A DNA stretch of 64,000 nt from Oscillospiraceae bacterium (GCA_009777775.1 WRLE01000003.1:62001-126000); one strand, 5' to 3'. Shown: positions 15,632 through 25,396, numbered from the stretch's first letter. Numbers and translations: made by a program. Notes: a model not told the origin generated them from the sequence alone.

Positions 15632-16726
15632 TCAGACGATTATACGTTTTTCGGTATCCTGGGCAAAGACAAAGAGCTTCTCGGGTCTAATGGAAAAGTT
15701 AATCACATCGGACTGGAGCGAGGCTGCGCTATCCGTACTGACAATGGAGCGTATTGTTGGATTTATTGATGCTTCGTGACTGGTGATAACGCTGAAATCC
15801 CTACCCATTACTTCAATATTATGCAATTTGCAATGAAGGGGACCATTTTCATCGATTATAAAGCCTTCGGGACGTATTCCCACATAGACAGGTTGGTCGA
15901 GGATGTCATTTGTTTTAAATATTTCATCATCGCCCACAAATAGCGAACCTTGTGATATTCTTCCTGTAAATTGGTTGATTGGAGGGGTACCCAGGAAAGT
16001 GGCAACGAAACGATTTTCAGGGCTGTCGTATACATCCTGGGGTTTCCCGATTTGTTCAACAATACCACTTCTCATGACAACAATCATATCGGAAATGCTC
16101 ATGGCTTCTTCCTGGTCATGGGTCACGAAAATCGTTGTTATTCCAGTTTCCCGCTGTATTCGCCTTAGTTCTTCCCTTGTTTGGAGCCGCAGCCGCGCGT
16201 CTAAGTTTGATAAAGGCTCATCCAGTAGAAGCACACTGGGCATCTTCACCAAAGCTCGCGCTATGGCTACCCTCTGTTGCTGACCACCTGATAATTCGTT
16301 GGGTTTGCGCTCCATTAATTCGCCAATTTGCACCAAAGCAGCGACTTCATTTGCTTTGTCTTGCATTTCTGTTTTAGATAGCTTTTGGTTACCTTTGAGA
16401 TTTTGCAAGGGGAAGATGATGTTTTGCATAACGGTCAGATGGGGATAAAGGGCATAATTTTGAAAAACAAGGCCAACCCCTCTGTTTTCAGGTGGGAGAT
16501 CAGTGACATCCACATCATCGAAGTATATTTTACCGCTTGTGGGTGTTTGCAAGCCACAAATAAGGTTAAGGGCTGTGCTTTTCCCGCAGCCAGATGGTCC
16601 AAGGAGACCGATGAGCTGCCCATCGGGTATTTCAAAGGTAAAATCATTGACAGCTATGACATCATCTTGGGTCTTTTTATTACGACTGGGAAAGACTTTT
16701 GTTAAATTTTGCAAAACTACTTTCAT
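15632..16726 (-). CDS. Sugar ABC transporter ATP-binding protein (MsmK/UgpC type)
   Basis: ATPase subunit of the importer. Walker A GPSGCGKST is near residue 43, the signature LSGGQQQRVAIARA near 145, and Walker B LLLDEPLSN with the H-loop FVTHDQEEAM follows. A C-terminal TOBE-like domain (about residues 240-364) is the MsmK/UgpC regulatory region. At 364 residues it has the normal length. It is first in the operon and is followed by two permeases and the substrate-binding lipoprotein. Having its own ATPase indicates the system does not depend on a shared MsmK. Confidence 0.9.
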   Translation of the reverse strand: MKVVLQNLTKVFPSRNKKTQDDVIAVNDFTFEIPDGQLIGLLGPSGCGKSTALNLICGLQTPTSGKIYFDDVDVTDLPPENRGVGLVFQNYALYPHLTVMQNIIFPLQNLKGNQKLSKTEMQDKANEVAALVQIGELMERKPNELSGGQQQRVAIARALVKMPSVLLLDEPLSNLDARLRLQTREELRRIQRETGITTIFVTHDQEEAMSISDMIVVMRSGIVEQIGKPQDVYDSPENRFVATFLGTPPINQFTGRISQGSLFVGDDEIFKTNDILDQPVYVGIRPEGFIIDENGPLHCKLHNIEVMGRDFSVITSHEASINPTIRSIVSTDSAASLQSDVINFSIRPEKLFVFAQDTEKRIIV

Positions 16727-16827
16727 GGAAAATCACCTATTCCCAATGCTAACAATTTACGAAATCAACTACCATATACTCTAGCATTTTATGGCCAAAA
16801 AGTAAATAGTTAGTTGGTAAACCATCA

Positions 16828-16856
16828 TTGACGCATTGCTACACTTTTGATATGAT
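16828..16856 (+). promoter_or_regulatory. Promoter of the PPK2 gene
   Basis: TTGACG (16828-16833), 17-base spacer, TATGAT (16851-16856), about 49 bases before the start codon. Confidence 0.7.
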
Positions 16857-16904
16857 GTAATTTATGAAAACCAATATATATAATAATGAAGGTAGGTGTG
16901 AATT

Positions 16905-18467
16905 ATGCTACGTGATATCGATTTGTCTGTGAGGATGAAAAACAAGGAATATAAATCGGAGATGAAAGTGCTCTCGGAGCGCATGACAGGGCTTCAGCAA
17001 GTTATAAAGGAAAAAGGCATCCCTGTGATGATAGTCTTTGAAGGTTGGAGTTCAGCGGGGAAAGGTACGTATATATCTAAGGTTCTCCATCCCCTTGATC
17101 CTAGGGGATACAATGTATATACATATGGGAAAGTAAATGAAGACATTGTTATGCGGCCCTTTTTGTGGAATTTTTGGATAAAAACTCCAGCAAAGGGGAG
17201 AATCGCCATATTAGATAGGAGTTGGCATAGAACGCTCCTACCAGAGAGTATAGAACAAAGACCCCTGCGCGAAATGGAGATAACTGGATTTTATAATGAT
17301 GTCAATGCCTTTGAGCGTCAACTAACAGAAGATGGAACACTAATTATAAAGTTCTTTCTCCATATAAGCCAAAGCGAGCAAAAGGAGCGTTTCGACAATT
17401 TGTTAGATAATCCTGAAACGGAATGGCGAGTTGATTCAACGGATATATCACAAAACTATAATTATGAAAAATACTTGGATTATTATAGCGATATGATAAA
17501 GCAAAGCAATCCTGAATATAGCAAGTGGAGCATAATAGAAGCCAATGATATGAATTATGCCACCCATAAAATATGCAAAATAATCGTTGAAAAAATCGAA
17601 GCAGCCATAGATGCTAAAAATGCTGAGTCAAAAGAAGCGGCGATCAGCACAGATAATGACGAAGCAGATTCTGATACAAGCGATGATACGGTATCAAATG
17701 GAGCGAAGTCAAAGGATAATGATGCTGAACTAAACAAAATAGAAAGCACAAATAATTCTATTCTCAGTTCAATCGACCTAAACAAAGCCCTAAAAAACAA
17801 GGATTATCGTCAACAGTTGACATATTATCAAGAAAAGCTCTCGCGACTCGGGTATTTGTTGTATTCAAAACGAAGGCCCGTTGTAATAGCATATGAAGGC
17901 TGGGATGCGGCAGGTAAAGGTGGAAATATTCGTAGGCTCACTGAATACCTAGATCCTAGGGGTTACGAAGTCGTCCCCATCAGCGCACCGACACAAAGCG
18001 AACTGAGCCAACATTATCTGTGGCGATTCTGGAAAGCAATGCCTAAAGATGGGCATTTTACCATATTTGATCGTTCTTGGTATGGTCGAGTCATGGTGGA
18101 GCGCATAGAGGGTTTTTGTAGCGAAGAGGAGTGGAAACGTGCTTTCGATGAAATAAATGAAATGGAACTCCATTTAAATAACCATGGAACAATAATGTTT
18201 AAATTCTGGCTCCATATTGATAATGATGAGCAATTGCGCCGTTTCAACGATAGACAATCAAATCCTCTAAAGCAGTTTAAAATAACTGATGAAGACTGGA
18301 GAAACAGGGAAAAATGGGATGAGTACGAAACTGCTGTGGATGAAATGCTCCATCGTACAAGCACTCCTTGGGCTCCCTGGACTGTGGTTGAGTCAAATGA
18401 TAAACAATTCGCACGCATAAGGACTCTTAAACTGGTCGCTGATACTTTAGAGCAGCAATTATTGTAA
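16905..18467 (+). CDS. pap: Two-domain polyphosphate kinase 2 (polyphosphate:AMP phosphotransferase type)
   Basis: PPK2 enzymes transfer phosphate between polyphosphate and nucleotides. This protein has two PPK2 domains, as in PAP (class II). N-domain: Walker A EGWSSAGKGTY near residue 48, then LDRSWHRTLLPE. C-domain: EGWDAAGKGGNI near 328, FDRSWYGRVMVER (lid residues) and an RQSNPLKQFKITDEDW segment. In the N-domain the SWYxR motif is changed to SWHRT, so the C-domain is probably the catalytic one. The two are joined by an acidic, Ser/Asp-rich linker (about residues 240-285) longer than usual. AGGTAGGTG precedes the ATG. Whether AMP or ADP is preferred is unproven. A NUDIX hydrolase gene follows after 40 bases. 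Confidence 0.85.
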   Translation: MLRDIDLSVRMKNKEYKSEMKVLSERMTGLQQVIKEKGIPVMIVFEGWSSAGKGTYISKVLHPLDPRGYNVYTYGKVNEDIVMRPFLWNFWIKTPAKGRIAILDRSWHRTLLPESIEQRPLREMEITGFYNDVNAFERQLTEDGTLIIKFFLHISQSEQKERFDNLLDNPETEWRVDSTDISQNYNYEKYLDYYSDMIKQSNPEYSKWSIIEANDMNYATHKICKIIVEKIEAAIDAKNAESKEAAISTDNDEADSDTSDDTVSNGAKSKDNDAELNKIESTNNSILSSIDLNKALKNKDYRQQLTYYQEKLSRLGYLLYSKRRPVVIAYEGWDAAGKGGNIRRLTEYLDPRGYEVVPISAPTQSELSQHYLWRFWKAMPKDGHFTIFDRSWYGRVMVERIEGFCSEEEWKRAFDEINEMELHLNNHGTIMFKFWLHIDNDEQLRRFNDRQSNPLKQFKITDEDWRNREKWDEYETAVDEMLHRTSTPWAPWTVVESNDKQFARIRTLKLVADTLEQQLL

Positions 18468-18507
18468 TACTATAGTGCGAAAGATATAGCGCAAAGGAGC
18501 ATATAAA

Positions 18508-19065
18508 ATGACACATTTTGAAAAGCAAATTGATACTAGCACCGTATATGAAGGCTTGATTGTCAATGTCCGAATGGATAATGTGGAACTTATAAACGGG
18601 AAACAAGTCAAAAGGGAAGTGATTGTCCATCCTGGTGGTGTTGCAATAGTACCGGTCACGAATGACAACAAAATTCTCATGGTGCGTCAATACAGGTATT
18701 GCGTTGGCGAAGAAATCATTGAAATACCAGCAGGGGTGTTGGAAGCTGGTGAAGAACCTCTAAATTGCGCCATTCGGGAACTATCTGAAGAGACAGGATG
18801 CACAGCTGGCAGGTTAATTGATTTGGGTGCGATTTATCCTTCACCTGGTATCAACAGAGAAACTTTGTATATCTATCTAGCCCTTGACCTGCAGGCTGGG
18901 GAGATGCACCTGGATGATGACGAGTTTCTCAGCGTTGAGGCAATTGCCATCGATGAAATATTTGATATGATAATGGAAAATAAAATACGTGATGCGAAAA
19001 CCATAGTCGGTATAATGAAAGCAAAAAACATCCTTGATGGTTTAAATGGAGGAAACAATGGGTAA
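18508..19065 (+). CDS. NUDIX hydrolase, ADP-ribose pyrophosphatase type
   Basis: A 185-residue enzyme that should cleave ADP-ribose or a related nucleoside-diphosphate sugar. The NUDIX box is complete: G-V-L-E-A-G-E-E ending REL-SEETG near residues 75-97, and a Pro about 15 residues further on (YPSPGINRE) is typical of ADP-ribose pyrophosphatases. The N-terminus KQIDTSTVYEGLIVNVRMD with VHPGGVAIVPV fits this subfamily. AAAGGAG precedes the ATG. Its stop overlaps the walR-like start by 8 bases, so it is co-translated with the signalling operon. Confidence 0.88.
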   Translation: MTHFEKQIDTSTVYEGLIVNVRMDNVELINGKQVKREVIVHPGGVAIVPVTNDNKILMVRQYRYCVGEEIIEIPAGVLEAGEEPLNCAIRELSEETGCTAGRLIDLGAIYPSPGINRETLYIYLALDLQAGEMHLDDDEFLSVEAIAIDEIFDMIMENKIRDAKTIVGIMKAKNILDGLNGGNNG

Positions 19066-19744
19066 ACTGGTTTTGATTGTGGACGATGAAAAAAACATTG
19101 TTGACATTTTAAGCTTTAATCTGGTCAACGAAGGTTTTGATATTATTGTTGCCTATGATGGACAAACGGCGATAGATCAATATATGCGCAACCGTCCCGA
19201 TTTGATTTTACTTGATGTAATGTTGCCGGTTTTTGACGGATTCGAAGTCTGTAGGCGCATTCGGGAGCAAGATAACATTACTCCGATTATTATGCTCACA
19301 GCAAAGGAAGAAGAAACCGACAAGGTTCTTGGGCTTGACATCGGAGCCGATGACTATATAACGAAACCCTTTTCGATTAAGGAGCTTCAAGCAAGGATAA
19401 AAGCCAATATTAGAAGGACAGATGCCAATAGTGCTAAGGATGATCAAGAAGATACAGCTGGAGGTTTAATCATCGATATAGAACGATTTGACGTTTTTAT
19501 TAACGGCAAGGCAGCGGAATTGACCCAAAGGGAGTTCGAGTTGATTTCATATATGGCAGCAAGTCCCGATAAGGTATTTACCCGGGAGGAGCTTCTCCAC
19601 GAAGTCTGGCAATATGATTACTTTGGTGATCTAAGAGCGGTGGATGTTGCCATTAGAAGACTGAGGGAAAAAATCGAAGAAGACCCCAGTACTCCCCGAT
19701 ATATCATGACAAAAAGAGGCGTGGGCTACTATTACGAACCCTGA
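19058..19744 (+). CDS. walR: Response regulator of the WalR/PhoB family
   Basis: The receiver domain (residues 1-120) has the acidic pocket (VDDEKN), the phosphorylated Asp in LILLDVMLP, and Thr and Lys in MLTAKEE and ITKPFS. An OmpR/PhoB winged-helix DNA-binding domain follows (LTQREFELISYMA, VFTREELLHEVWQYDYFGDLRAVDVAIRR). The start at 19058 is chosen because GGAGGAAAC lies just before it. WalR controls cell-wall hydrolase genes in Bacillota. The symbol rests on the following walK, yycH-like and yycI-like genes; receiver sequence alone would only give a PhoB-type regulator. Confidence 0.85.
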   Translation: MGKLVLIVDDEKNIVDILSFNLVNEGFDIIVAYDGQTAIDQYMRNRPDLILLDVMLPVFDGFEVCRRIREQDNITPIIMLTAKEEETDKVLGLDIGADDYITKPFSIKELQARIKANIRRTDANSAKDDQEDTAGGLIIDIERFDVFINGKAAELTQREFELISYMAASPDKVFTREELLHEVWQYDYFGDLRAVDVAIRRLREKIEEDPSTPRYIMTKRGVGYYYEP

Positions 19745-19838
19745 CATAATTGAGTCTCGAGATGCAGCAATATAGTATACAAAACAAGAATAGCAATCAT
19801 CTGATAGTTACGGTATTAATGTGATTTAGGAGCAAAGA

Positions 19839-21287
19839 GTGGGAAAGAGTTTACGCGCTAAGCTAGTATTCATAATGCTGTTGGTAATCGTGCTACTAAT
19901 GGTTGCTGTTCTTGTGTTTTTCATCAGGGGAGTGCAGGAATTTTTCACTTCCCAGTTTTATGCTCAAATGGAAATTGTAATCTCACAAACAGAATTGGTG
20001 AGCGAGCTGCGACGAGTGGCGATGCTTGAAGATGCTGTATATGGAATGGGCGAGGTACTGAAGGTTTTTGCGGGTGAACTTGGAATAGATAGAAGCACGA
20101 GGCATTATTATGTACTCGATGGAGCAACCGGTGAAACTTTGATGACTTCCAGCACCGATGAAAGTGCAGCATTGGAAATCACTCCCAGTATCACATCGGC
20201 TATCATCGGTACAGAGCCGGTGAAGGGTAGCACAAGGGCTGGATATATGGATGTGGCTGTACCAATTTTTTCAGAGAATAGTCAATGGAAATATCTTTTG
20301 TATATAATAGACAACAAACAGACCACAGAGAACCTAATTAATGAAATGTATGGCATCATTCTGCGGACAGTTGGAATCGGCTTCGTAATTTCCATTGTCA
20401 TTAGCTTGTTTATATCCCAAACGCTTTTGTCACCCATTAAAGGGATGACCTCCGCTGCTAAATCCATGGCTGATGGAGATTTTTCCACAAAAATCAATGT
20501 GGAATCCGATGATGAAATAGGCATATTAGCAACAACATTCAACGATATGGCTCAACAGATTGAGACCATGTTGGAAGAGTTGAGAAAAGCTGAAAAACTG
20601 CGACAGGAATTTGTTGCCAATGTGTCCCATGAACTGCGCACGCCACTTACCAGCATTCGGACCTATGCAGAAACAATATCGGAGACTGAGCAATTGGCTC
20701 GTGAAAAGCAAACTGAGTTTTTAAATGTCATTCTCAATGAAAGCGATAGAATGGCTGAAATTGTGAGAGACCTTTTGGAACTATCGCGTTTCGATTCTGG
20801 TACCACTGTTATGTCTGTTAGCGAGTTTTCAGTTGAGCAGTCTTTAAGGAACATATATATTGCAGTAGCTTTGGAGGCGCAAAGGCATGAGCAAGAAATC
20901 AATATGAATGTGGAAAACGAGTTGCCAATGATTAAAGGTGACCGTTCTCGCATCGAGCAGGTGTTCATGAACATCGTTTCAAATGCGCTTAAATATACTC
21001 CAGATGGTGGCAGAATCGATATCATCTGCGGCTGCGCCACTAGCAATATTTGGATAAAAATATCTGATACCGGCATTGGGATTCCCGAAGCGGATCTTGG
21101 GCGCGTTTTCGACCGTTTCTATCGTGTTGATAAGGCAAGGGCGCGAGAATCGGGCGGAACTGGTTTAGGACTGTCCATTGCAAAGGAAATAATCTCAAGA
21201 CATAATGGAGATATTTCCATTGAAAGCAAACAGGGGGAGGGTACGACTGTTACAATAACATTGCCTATTGAAGGAGTTGTGACATGA
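19839..21287 (+). CDS. walK: Sensor histidine kinase of the WalK family
   Basis: Membrane sensor partner of WalR. First helix at residues about 7-29, an external region to about 165, second helix about 170-192, HAMP (LLSPIKGMTSAAKSMADGDFS), dimerisation domain with the phosphorylated His in NVSHELRTPLTSIRTY, and the ATPase domain with N-box, GTGLGLSIAKEI and further G-boxes. At 482 residues it is shorter than Bacillus WalK because there is no PAS domain between HAMP and the histidine domain. Start is GTG, preceded by TTAGGAG. The stop overlaps the next gene in ATGA. Confidence 0.87.
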   Translation: MGKSLRAKLVFIMLLVIVLLMVAVLVFFIRGVQEFFTSQFYAQMEIVISQTELVSELRRVAMLEDAVYGMGEVLKVFAGELGIDRSTRHYYVLDGATGETLMTSSTDESAALEITPSITSAIIGTEPVKGSTRAGYMDVAVPIFSENSQWKYLLYIIDNKQTTENLINEMYGIILRTVGIGFVISIVISLFISQTLLSPIKGMTSAAKSMADGDFSTKINVESDDEIGILATTFNDMAQQIETMLEELRKAEKLRQEFVANVSHELRTPLTSIRTYAETISETEQLAREKQTEFLNVILNESDRMAEIVRDLLELSRFDSGTTVMSVSEFSVEQSLRNIYIAVALEAQRHEQEINMNVENELPMIKGDRSRIEQVFMNIVSNALKYTPDGGRIDIICGCATSNIWIKISDTGIGIPEADLGRVFDRFYRVDKARARESGGTGLGLSIAKEIISRHNGDISIESKQGEGTTVTITLPIEGVVT

Positions 21288-22582
21288 GTGTAACTAAACC
21301 AAGAAGGTTTTTAGAATGGATTAAAACGGTGGTCATCGTTGGATTATTAGCATCTGCGCTATTCCTTGGTAATGCTACTGGTTTGTTCAACGATTTCTTT
21401 GCAACAATACCTTTAGTTGCAAGCATTACAGCAAACAGAAGAAACTCGGGAGCAGCAACAACCGATTCAGATGGTACTCATTTCATCGAAGCTAGTAGAC
21501 CCTCCGCCATTGTTATAACCTTGGCAAATGGGGAGCGGTATGGTCTAAAATATGATATAGCAATGCGAAATCTTATTTATGATAGGACGAGCAGTATTTT
21601 AGGTGAGGCTCTAGGCTCGGCGGCATTACCCAGGGAAGTCGAAGAGAGTACATGGCGAGAAGCTCTTCTTTTGCCTGGTGTCTATTATGAGTATAATTAT
21701 CCAATTAAACTGTCGATTTTAGGAAGTTGGCTTGGTGCTGTAGTGTCCGATGAAATTGGCGATGTTTCCTTGCGTAGGGTGTTTGTGGCTTTTGGCAACG
21801 ATAGGAGCAGCGTTTATTTTCAAGATGCTGAAAATGGACTTTTCTATAGCTCTGAAACAGCATCGTCTGCCACTAAAGCGCAAGATATAGAAAATTACAA
21901 TGAAAATGGCACATACTTCGCATATGAAACGAATATTTATGCGGCTTCAGTGGCACCTTATATGCTCATTTTTCAAGGAAATAACCATCCTGATATACGC
22001 GCTTCCACAATTGGGAGCGCCGATGAGCAACTTGACTATGTATTAGATATATTGGGATACAGCGGTGATACCTATCTACCCTATACAATTGCTGATGTTC
22101 TTGTCAGAGCGGGAGCTCAATACAATATTCGAGCCGATGGACAAGGATGCTTATTCTTTAGACGCACTGACTTTGCACCCCTTAACGATGAGGAACGACT
22201 CAATGGCGAATTAGCTATTATCGAAAAAGCACGAAGTCTTATCGCTGAAACAATAGGCAATATGGGGAGCGGTGCAGAAGTCTTTTTAGAGTATATGGAA
22301 TATGGCAACCAGGATATGTTGACTTTGTATTTTGCATATTATATCGCAGGTGGGCGAATTCATGTTTATGAAGATGGATATGCAGGAAAACTCACATTTA
22401 CAGATGGTATTCTGACTGAAATGGAGCTTCGTTTTCGCAGTTATTCATTGAGCGGAGCATACACGAGTCTAGCCCCAGAAAGACAAATATTCGCCGCAGC
22501 CAAAAGCGAGTTCACCCTATGCTACATAGACACAGGAGCCGACCGAATCCAACCAATGTGGACAGCATTTAATGAACAATGA
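21284..22582 (+). CDS. yycH: YycH-like regulator of the WalRK system
   Basis: YycH is a membrane-tethered extracytoplasmic protein that modulates WalK. The protein has a single N-terminal membrane helix (about residues 13-30, VVIVGLLASALFLGNATG) and a large external part. Sequence similarity in this family is weak; identification leans on position between walK and a yycI-like gene, size (432 residues) and topology. The start overlaps the walK stop. The 3' end is followed directly by two REP-like repeats before the yycI-like gene. Confidence 0.7.
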   Translation: MSVTKPRRFLEWIKTVVIVGLLASALFLGNATGLFNDFFATIPLVASITANRRNSGAATTDSDGTHFIEASRPSAIVITLANGERYGLKYDIAMRNLIYDRTSSILGEALGSAALPREVEESTWREALLLPGVYYEYNYPIKLSILGSWLGAVVSDEIGDVSLRRVFVAFGNDRSSVYFQDAENGLFYSSETASSATKAQDIENYNENGTYFAYETNIYAASVAPYMLIFQGNNHPDIRASTIGSADEQLDYVLDILGYSGDTYLPYTIADVLVRAGAQYNIRADGQGCLFFRRTDFAPLNDEERLNGELAIIEKARSLIAETIGNMGSGAEVFLEYMEYGNQDMLTLYFAYYIAGGRIHVYEDGYAGKLTFTDGILTEMELRFRSYSLSGAYTSLAPERQIFAAAKSEFTLCYIDTGADRIQPMWTAFNEQ

Positions 22583-22594
22583 ACAATTAACAAT

Positions 22595-22682
22595 ATTCGT
22601 AGGGCGCGGCTTCCCAGATGCGCCGCTGCGGAAACAATATTCGTAGGGCGCGGCTTCCCAGACGCGCCGCTGCGGAAACAAT
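22595..22682. repeat. Tandem pair of REP-like elements inside the wal operon
   Basis: Two 44-base units (22595-22638 and 22639-22682) differ at one base. Each contains CGTAGGGCGCGGCTTCCCAG and GCGCCGC, the same family as at 10302, 30655 and 37238. The second unit ends in the ATG that could start the yycI-like gene. Confidence 0.9.
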
Positions 22683-22701
22683 GAATAATGGAGTTTTTCC
22701 C

Positions 22702-23523
22702 TTGAGTATTTCAAAAGTCAAAAACTTAACGATTTGTGCTCTTTTGCTTATTAATGTGTTTTTTTTGTCTATTATTTTAATGGACAATTTTGCTGATGCT
22801 CGGGAGAGGCGTGCGGCTATTGAGAGTCTTTGTGAGATTCTACAATTAAATGGAATATCATTAAGTCCTGAAAACATCAAAACCAATGATTCCTTGGTGA
22901 CCATGCGAACGAATCGAGACACAAACATGGAAAGGGAAATAGCGAGGTTGTTTTTAGGTCAAGTCGATATTACTGAGCAAGGTGTTATTTATCATTACGA
23001 TAGCGCGAATATTGGAGCGGCAGAGTTTTACAGCGGTGGCGATTTTGAAATTTGGGTTTATGAAAAAGTTATATTGTCCGAAAATAACCCCCTTGACACA
23101 ATTGAAAACTTTTTAAAATCAATGGAACAAGAAAATATCTCATATGAACTGACTTATGAAGACAGCATTGAAACAGTGAAGGCAATAATAAAGTATGAGG
23201 ATGTGCTTATATTTAATTGCAATCTTGAATTTATTTTTCGAAATAACAGTCTTATTAACATCAAAGGGCGCTTGGCAACGGGTATCGAACCATTGGAACA
23301 GGGGGAGCCAATTGACAGCCTTGCCAATGTTCTTATGGTTTTCTTGTCTGCGGTGAGAAAGGGAAATATCATATGCACGGAAATAACAAGGGTGGAGGCT
23401 GGGTATCAGCATAATGTGGTTGGTTCATTCGGTGATGGCGTTTTGGCTCCAGTTTGGCTTATTACAACAGACAATGGACAATACATCATCGAAAGCGCAA
23501 CAGGTGAACTCCGTTTTGCATAA
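22702..23523 (+). CDS. yycI: YycI-like regulator of the WalRK system
   Basis: Membrane-tethered partner of YycH. It has one N-terminal helix (LTICALLLINVFFLSIILM) and an external part of about 240 residues rich in beta-type segments, ending TTDNGQYIIESATGELRFA as YycI-like proteins do. The TTG at 22702 is preferred because TGGAG lies eight bases before it and the product then starts directly with SISKVKN, as in the family. ATG codons at 22681 and 22618 fall in or before the inserted REP units. The REP insertion has separated this gene from yycH by about 100 bases. Tsf is convergent beyond a shared terminator. Confidence 0.7.
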   Translation: MSISKVKNLTICALLLINVFFLSIILMDNFADARERRAAIESLCEILQLNGISLSPENIKTNDSLVTMRTNRDTNMEREIARLFLGQVDITEQGVIYHYDSANIGAAEFYSGGDFEIWVYEKVILSENNPLDTIENFLKSMEQENISYELTYEDSIETVKAIIKYEDVLIFNCNLEFIFRNNSLINIKGRLATGIEPLEQGEPIDSLANVLMVFLSAVRKGNIICTEITRVEAGYQHNVVGSFGDGVLAPVWLITTDNGQYIIESATGELRFA

Positions 23524-23544
23524 TTTTTTAATCTAGATAAATAA

Positions 23545-23580
23545 ATGGGCAAATCGCACCGATTGGTTCGATTTGCCCAT
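23545..23580. terminator. Bidirectional terminator between yycI-like and tsf genes
   Basis: Twelve-base perfect arms (23545-23556 and 23569-23580) around a twelve-base loop, with T- and A-rich flanks, between convergent genes. Confidence 0.75.
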
Positions 23581-23611
23581 AATGTATTATTTTTTGTTGG
23601 AAAGATTAAAT

Positions 23612-24547
23612 TTAACGAGAAACCATGTTTGCCACTTCAGCAGCGAAATCATCTTGACGCTTTTCAATGCCTTCGCCCTTTTCAAAACGTGTGAAAGCTT
23701 TGATGACAATACTGCCACCCAAGCCTTTAGCAACTTCGTTGACGTGCTTTTCCACAGTTATTTTATCGCCTTTGACAAAGGGTTGATTTAATAGGCACAC
23801 TTCCTCATAAAACTTGTTAATCCGACCTATTACTTTTCTTTCTGCGATTTCCGCTGATTTATCTTCGGGAATGTTGTTTTCTTTGTTTTCTTCCATTGCG
23901 ATGGATAATTGAATTTCCCGTTCCTTCTCGAGATCAGCAGGGTCTATTGCTGTGATGTCCAAATAAGTTGGACGCATTGCAGCAATCTGCATGGCAATAT
24001 CTTTGCCAAGCTCTGCAACGGCATCTATATTAGAGATGCCAGAAACATCCAAGTTTACGATTACGCCGATTTTTCCTCCAGCGTGAATATAGGGTATATT
24101 GAGCCCATCAGCATATCTTGCAAAACGGCGAATGGAGATATTTTCGCCAATGACGAGTATCATCTCCTGTTGTTGTTCTTCAACTGTCTTGTCGATTCCA
24201 GGAAACTTTCCAGAGAGCAAAGCGTTTAAGTCGCTGGGTGAATCATTGGCAACAGCCTCGGCAGTACCTTTGACGAAATCCATGAACATTTCGTTTTTTG
24301 CAACGAAATCGGTTTCTGAATTTACTTCCACTACAACGCCAATGTCGCCGAACACTGCTGCATACGCAACGCCTTCAGCGGCGATTCTTCCCGCTTTTTT
24401 TTGTGCAGATGCCAGACCTTGTTCACGTAATATTTCGATTGCCTTTTCCATGTCGCCATCGGCTTCAGTTAAGGCTCTTTTGCAATCCATCATGCCGACA
24501 CCTGTAGCTTCACGGAGTTCTTTCACATCCTGTGCGGTAAATGACAT
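23612..24547 (-). CDS. tsf: Translation elongation factor Ts
   Basis: EF-Ts recycles EF-Tu by exchanging GDP for GTP. The N-terminal UBA-like domain with VKELREATGVGMMDCKRAL is diagnostic. The two dimerisation-type subdomains follow (EVNSETDFVAKNEMFMDFV and IAMQIAAMRPTYLD). The length of 311 residues is normal. The start at 24547 has AAAGGATT before it; an in-frame ATG at 24565 is less likely. It lies 50 bases downstream of rpsB, the usual rpsB-tsf operon. Confidence 0.96.
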   Translation of the reverse strand: MSFTAQDVKELREATGVGMMDCKRALTEADGDMEKAIEILREQGLASAQKKAGRIAAEGVAYAAVFGDIGVVVEVNSETDFVAKNEMFMDFVKGTAEAVANDSPSDLNALLSGKFPGIDKTVEEQQQEMILVIGENISIRRFARYADGLNIPYIHAGGKIGVIVNLDVSGISNIDAVAELGKDIAMQIAAMRPTYLDITAIDPADLEKEREIQLSIAMEENKENNIPEDKSAEIAERKVIGRINKFYEEVCLLNQPFVKGDKITVEKHVNEVAKGLGGSIVIKAFTRFEKGEGIEKRQDDFAAEVANMVSR

Positions 24548-24598
24548 ATATTTCAATCCTTTCATATGAGGGTCGTTAGTTTTATTTTATATTCAAGA

Positions 24599-25396
24599 CT
24601 AAACTACGGCTGCTGTTGCGGGTACTTCTTCAGTTTGCACATCGGAATCCGTAGCTTCGCTTACATCGAATACTTCTCCAGCCATTTCAGCGGCTTCGGC
24701 TTCTCTGGCATCGGCTCCCTGACGACCTTCTAAAACTGCATTTGCCATTGCCTGTGATATGAGACGTATGGCACGAATTGCATCATCGTTTCCAGGGATA
24801 ATATAATCTATTTCATCGGGGTCGCAATTGGTGTCAACGATAGCAACAATTGGTATGCCCAATTTACGAGCTTCAGCAATTGCATTTCGTTCTTTGCGAG
24901 GGTCTATGATGAAAAGAGCAGCTGGTAGGCGATTCATATCCTTGACACCGCCTAAGTATTTTTCAAGCTTGTTTATCTCATTGGTGAGCTTTATGACTTC
25001 TTTCTTCGGTAAAATGTCGAATGTTCCGTCATCTTGCATTTTCCTAAGTTGAGCAAGCCTATCTATCCTTGTTCGCATTGTTTTAAAGTTTGTGAGCATT
25101 CCGCCGAGCCAGCGAGCGTTGACGAAAAACATTCCGACACGTTCTGCTTCTTCACGAATGGAATCTTGTGCTTGCTTTTTTGTACCGACGAAAAGTACGC
25201 TACCGCCGCTTTCCGTCACATCGCGGATGAAATTGTATGCTTCTTCCAGTTTTCTAACGGTCTTTTGCAAATCGATTATATAGATTCCGTTGCGTTCCGT
25301 ATATATATACGAAGCCATTTTCGGATTCCATCTTCTCGTTTGATGACCAAAGTGAACACCTGCTTCAAGAAGCTGCTTCATAGAAACTACTGCCAT
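24599..25396 (-). CDS. rpsB: 30S ribosomal protein S2
   Basis: Universal small-subunit protein. Diagnostic segments are [22 protein letters not shown] at the N-terminus (here residues 6-27), [12 protein letters not shown], the [13 protein letters not shown] block, and [23 protein letters not shown]. The C-terminal extension is acidic (residues 230-265). ATGGAGGAA stands before the ATG. First gene of the rpsB-tsf operon. The gap 25397-25708 holds its leader and the divergent trmL promoter. The leader has GC-rich complementary words (GTCCTCCGG region) that could form structure, but no known riboswitch or S2 regulatory leader was identified. Confidence 0.96.
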   Translation of the reverse strand: MAVVSMKQLLEAGVHFGHQTRRWNPKMASYIYTERNGIYIIDLQKTVRKLEEAYNFIRDVTESGGSVLFVGTKKQAQDSIREEAERVGMFFVNARWLGGMLTNFKTMRTRIDRLAQLRKMQDDGTFDILPKKEVIKLTNEINKLEKYLGGVKDMNRLPAALFIIDPRKERNAIAEARKLGIPIVAIVDTNCDPDEIDYIIPGNDDAIRAIRLISQAMANAVLEGRQGADAREAEAAEMAGEVFDVSEATDSDVQTEEVPATAAVV

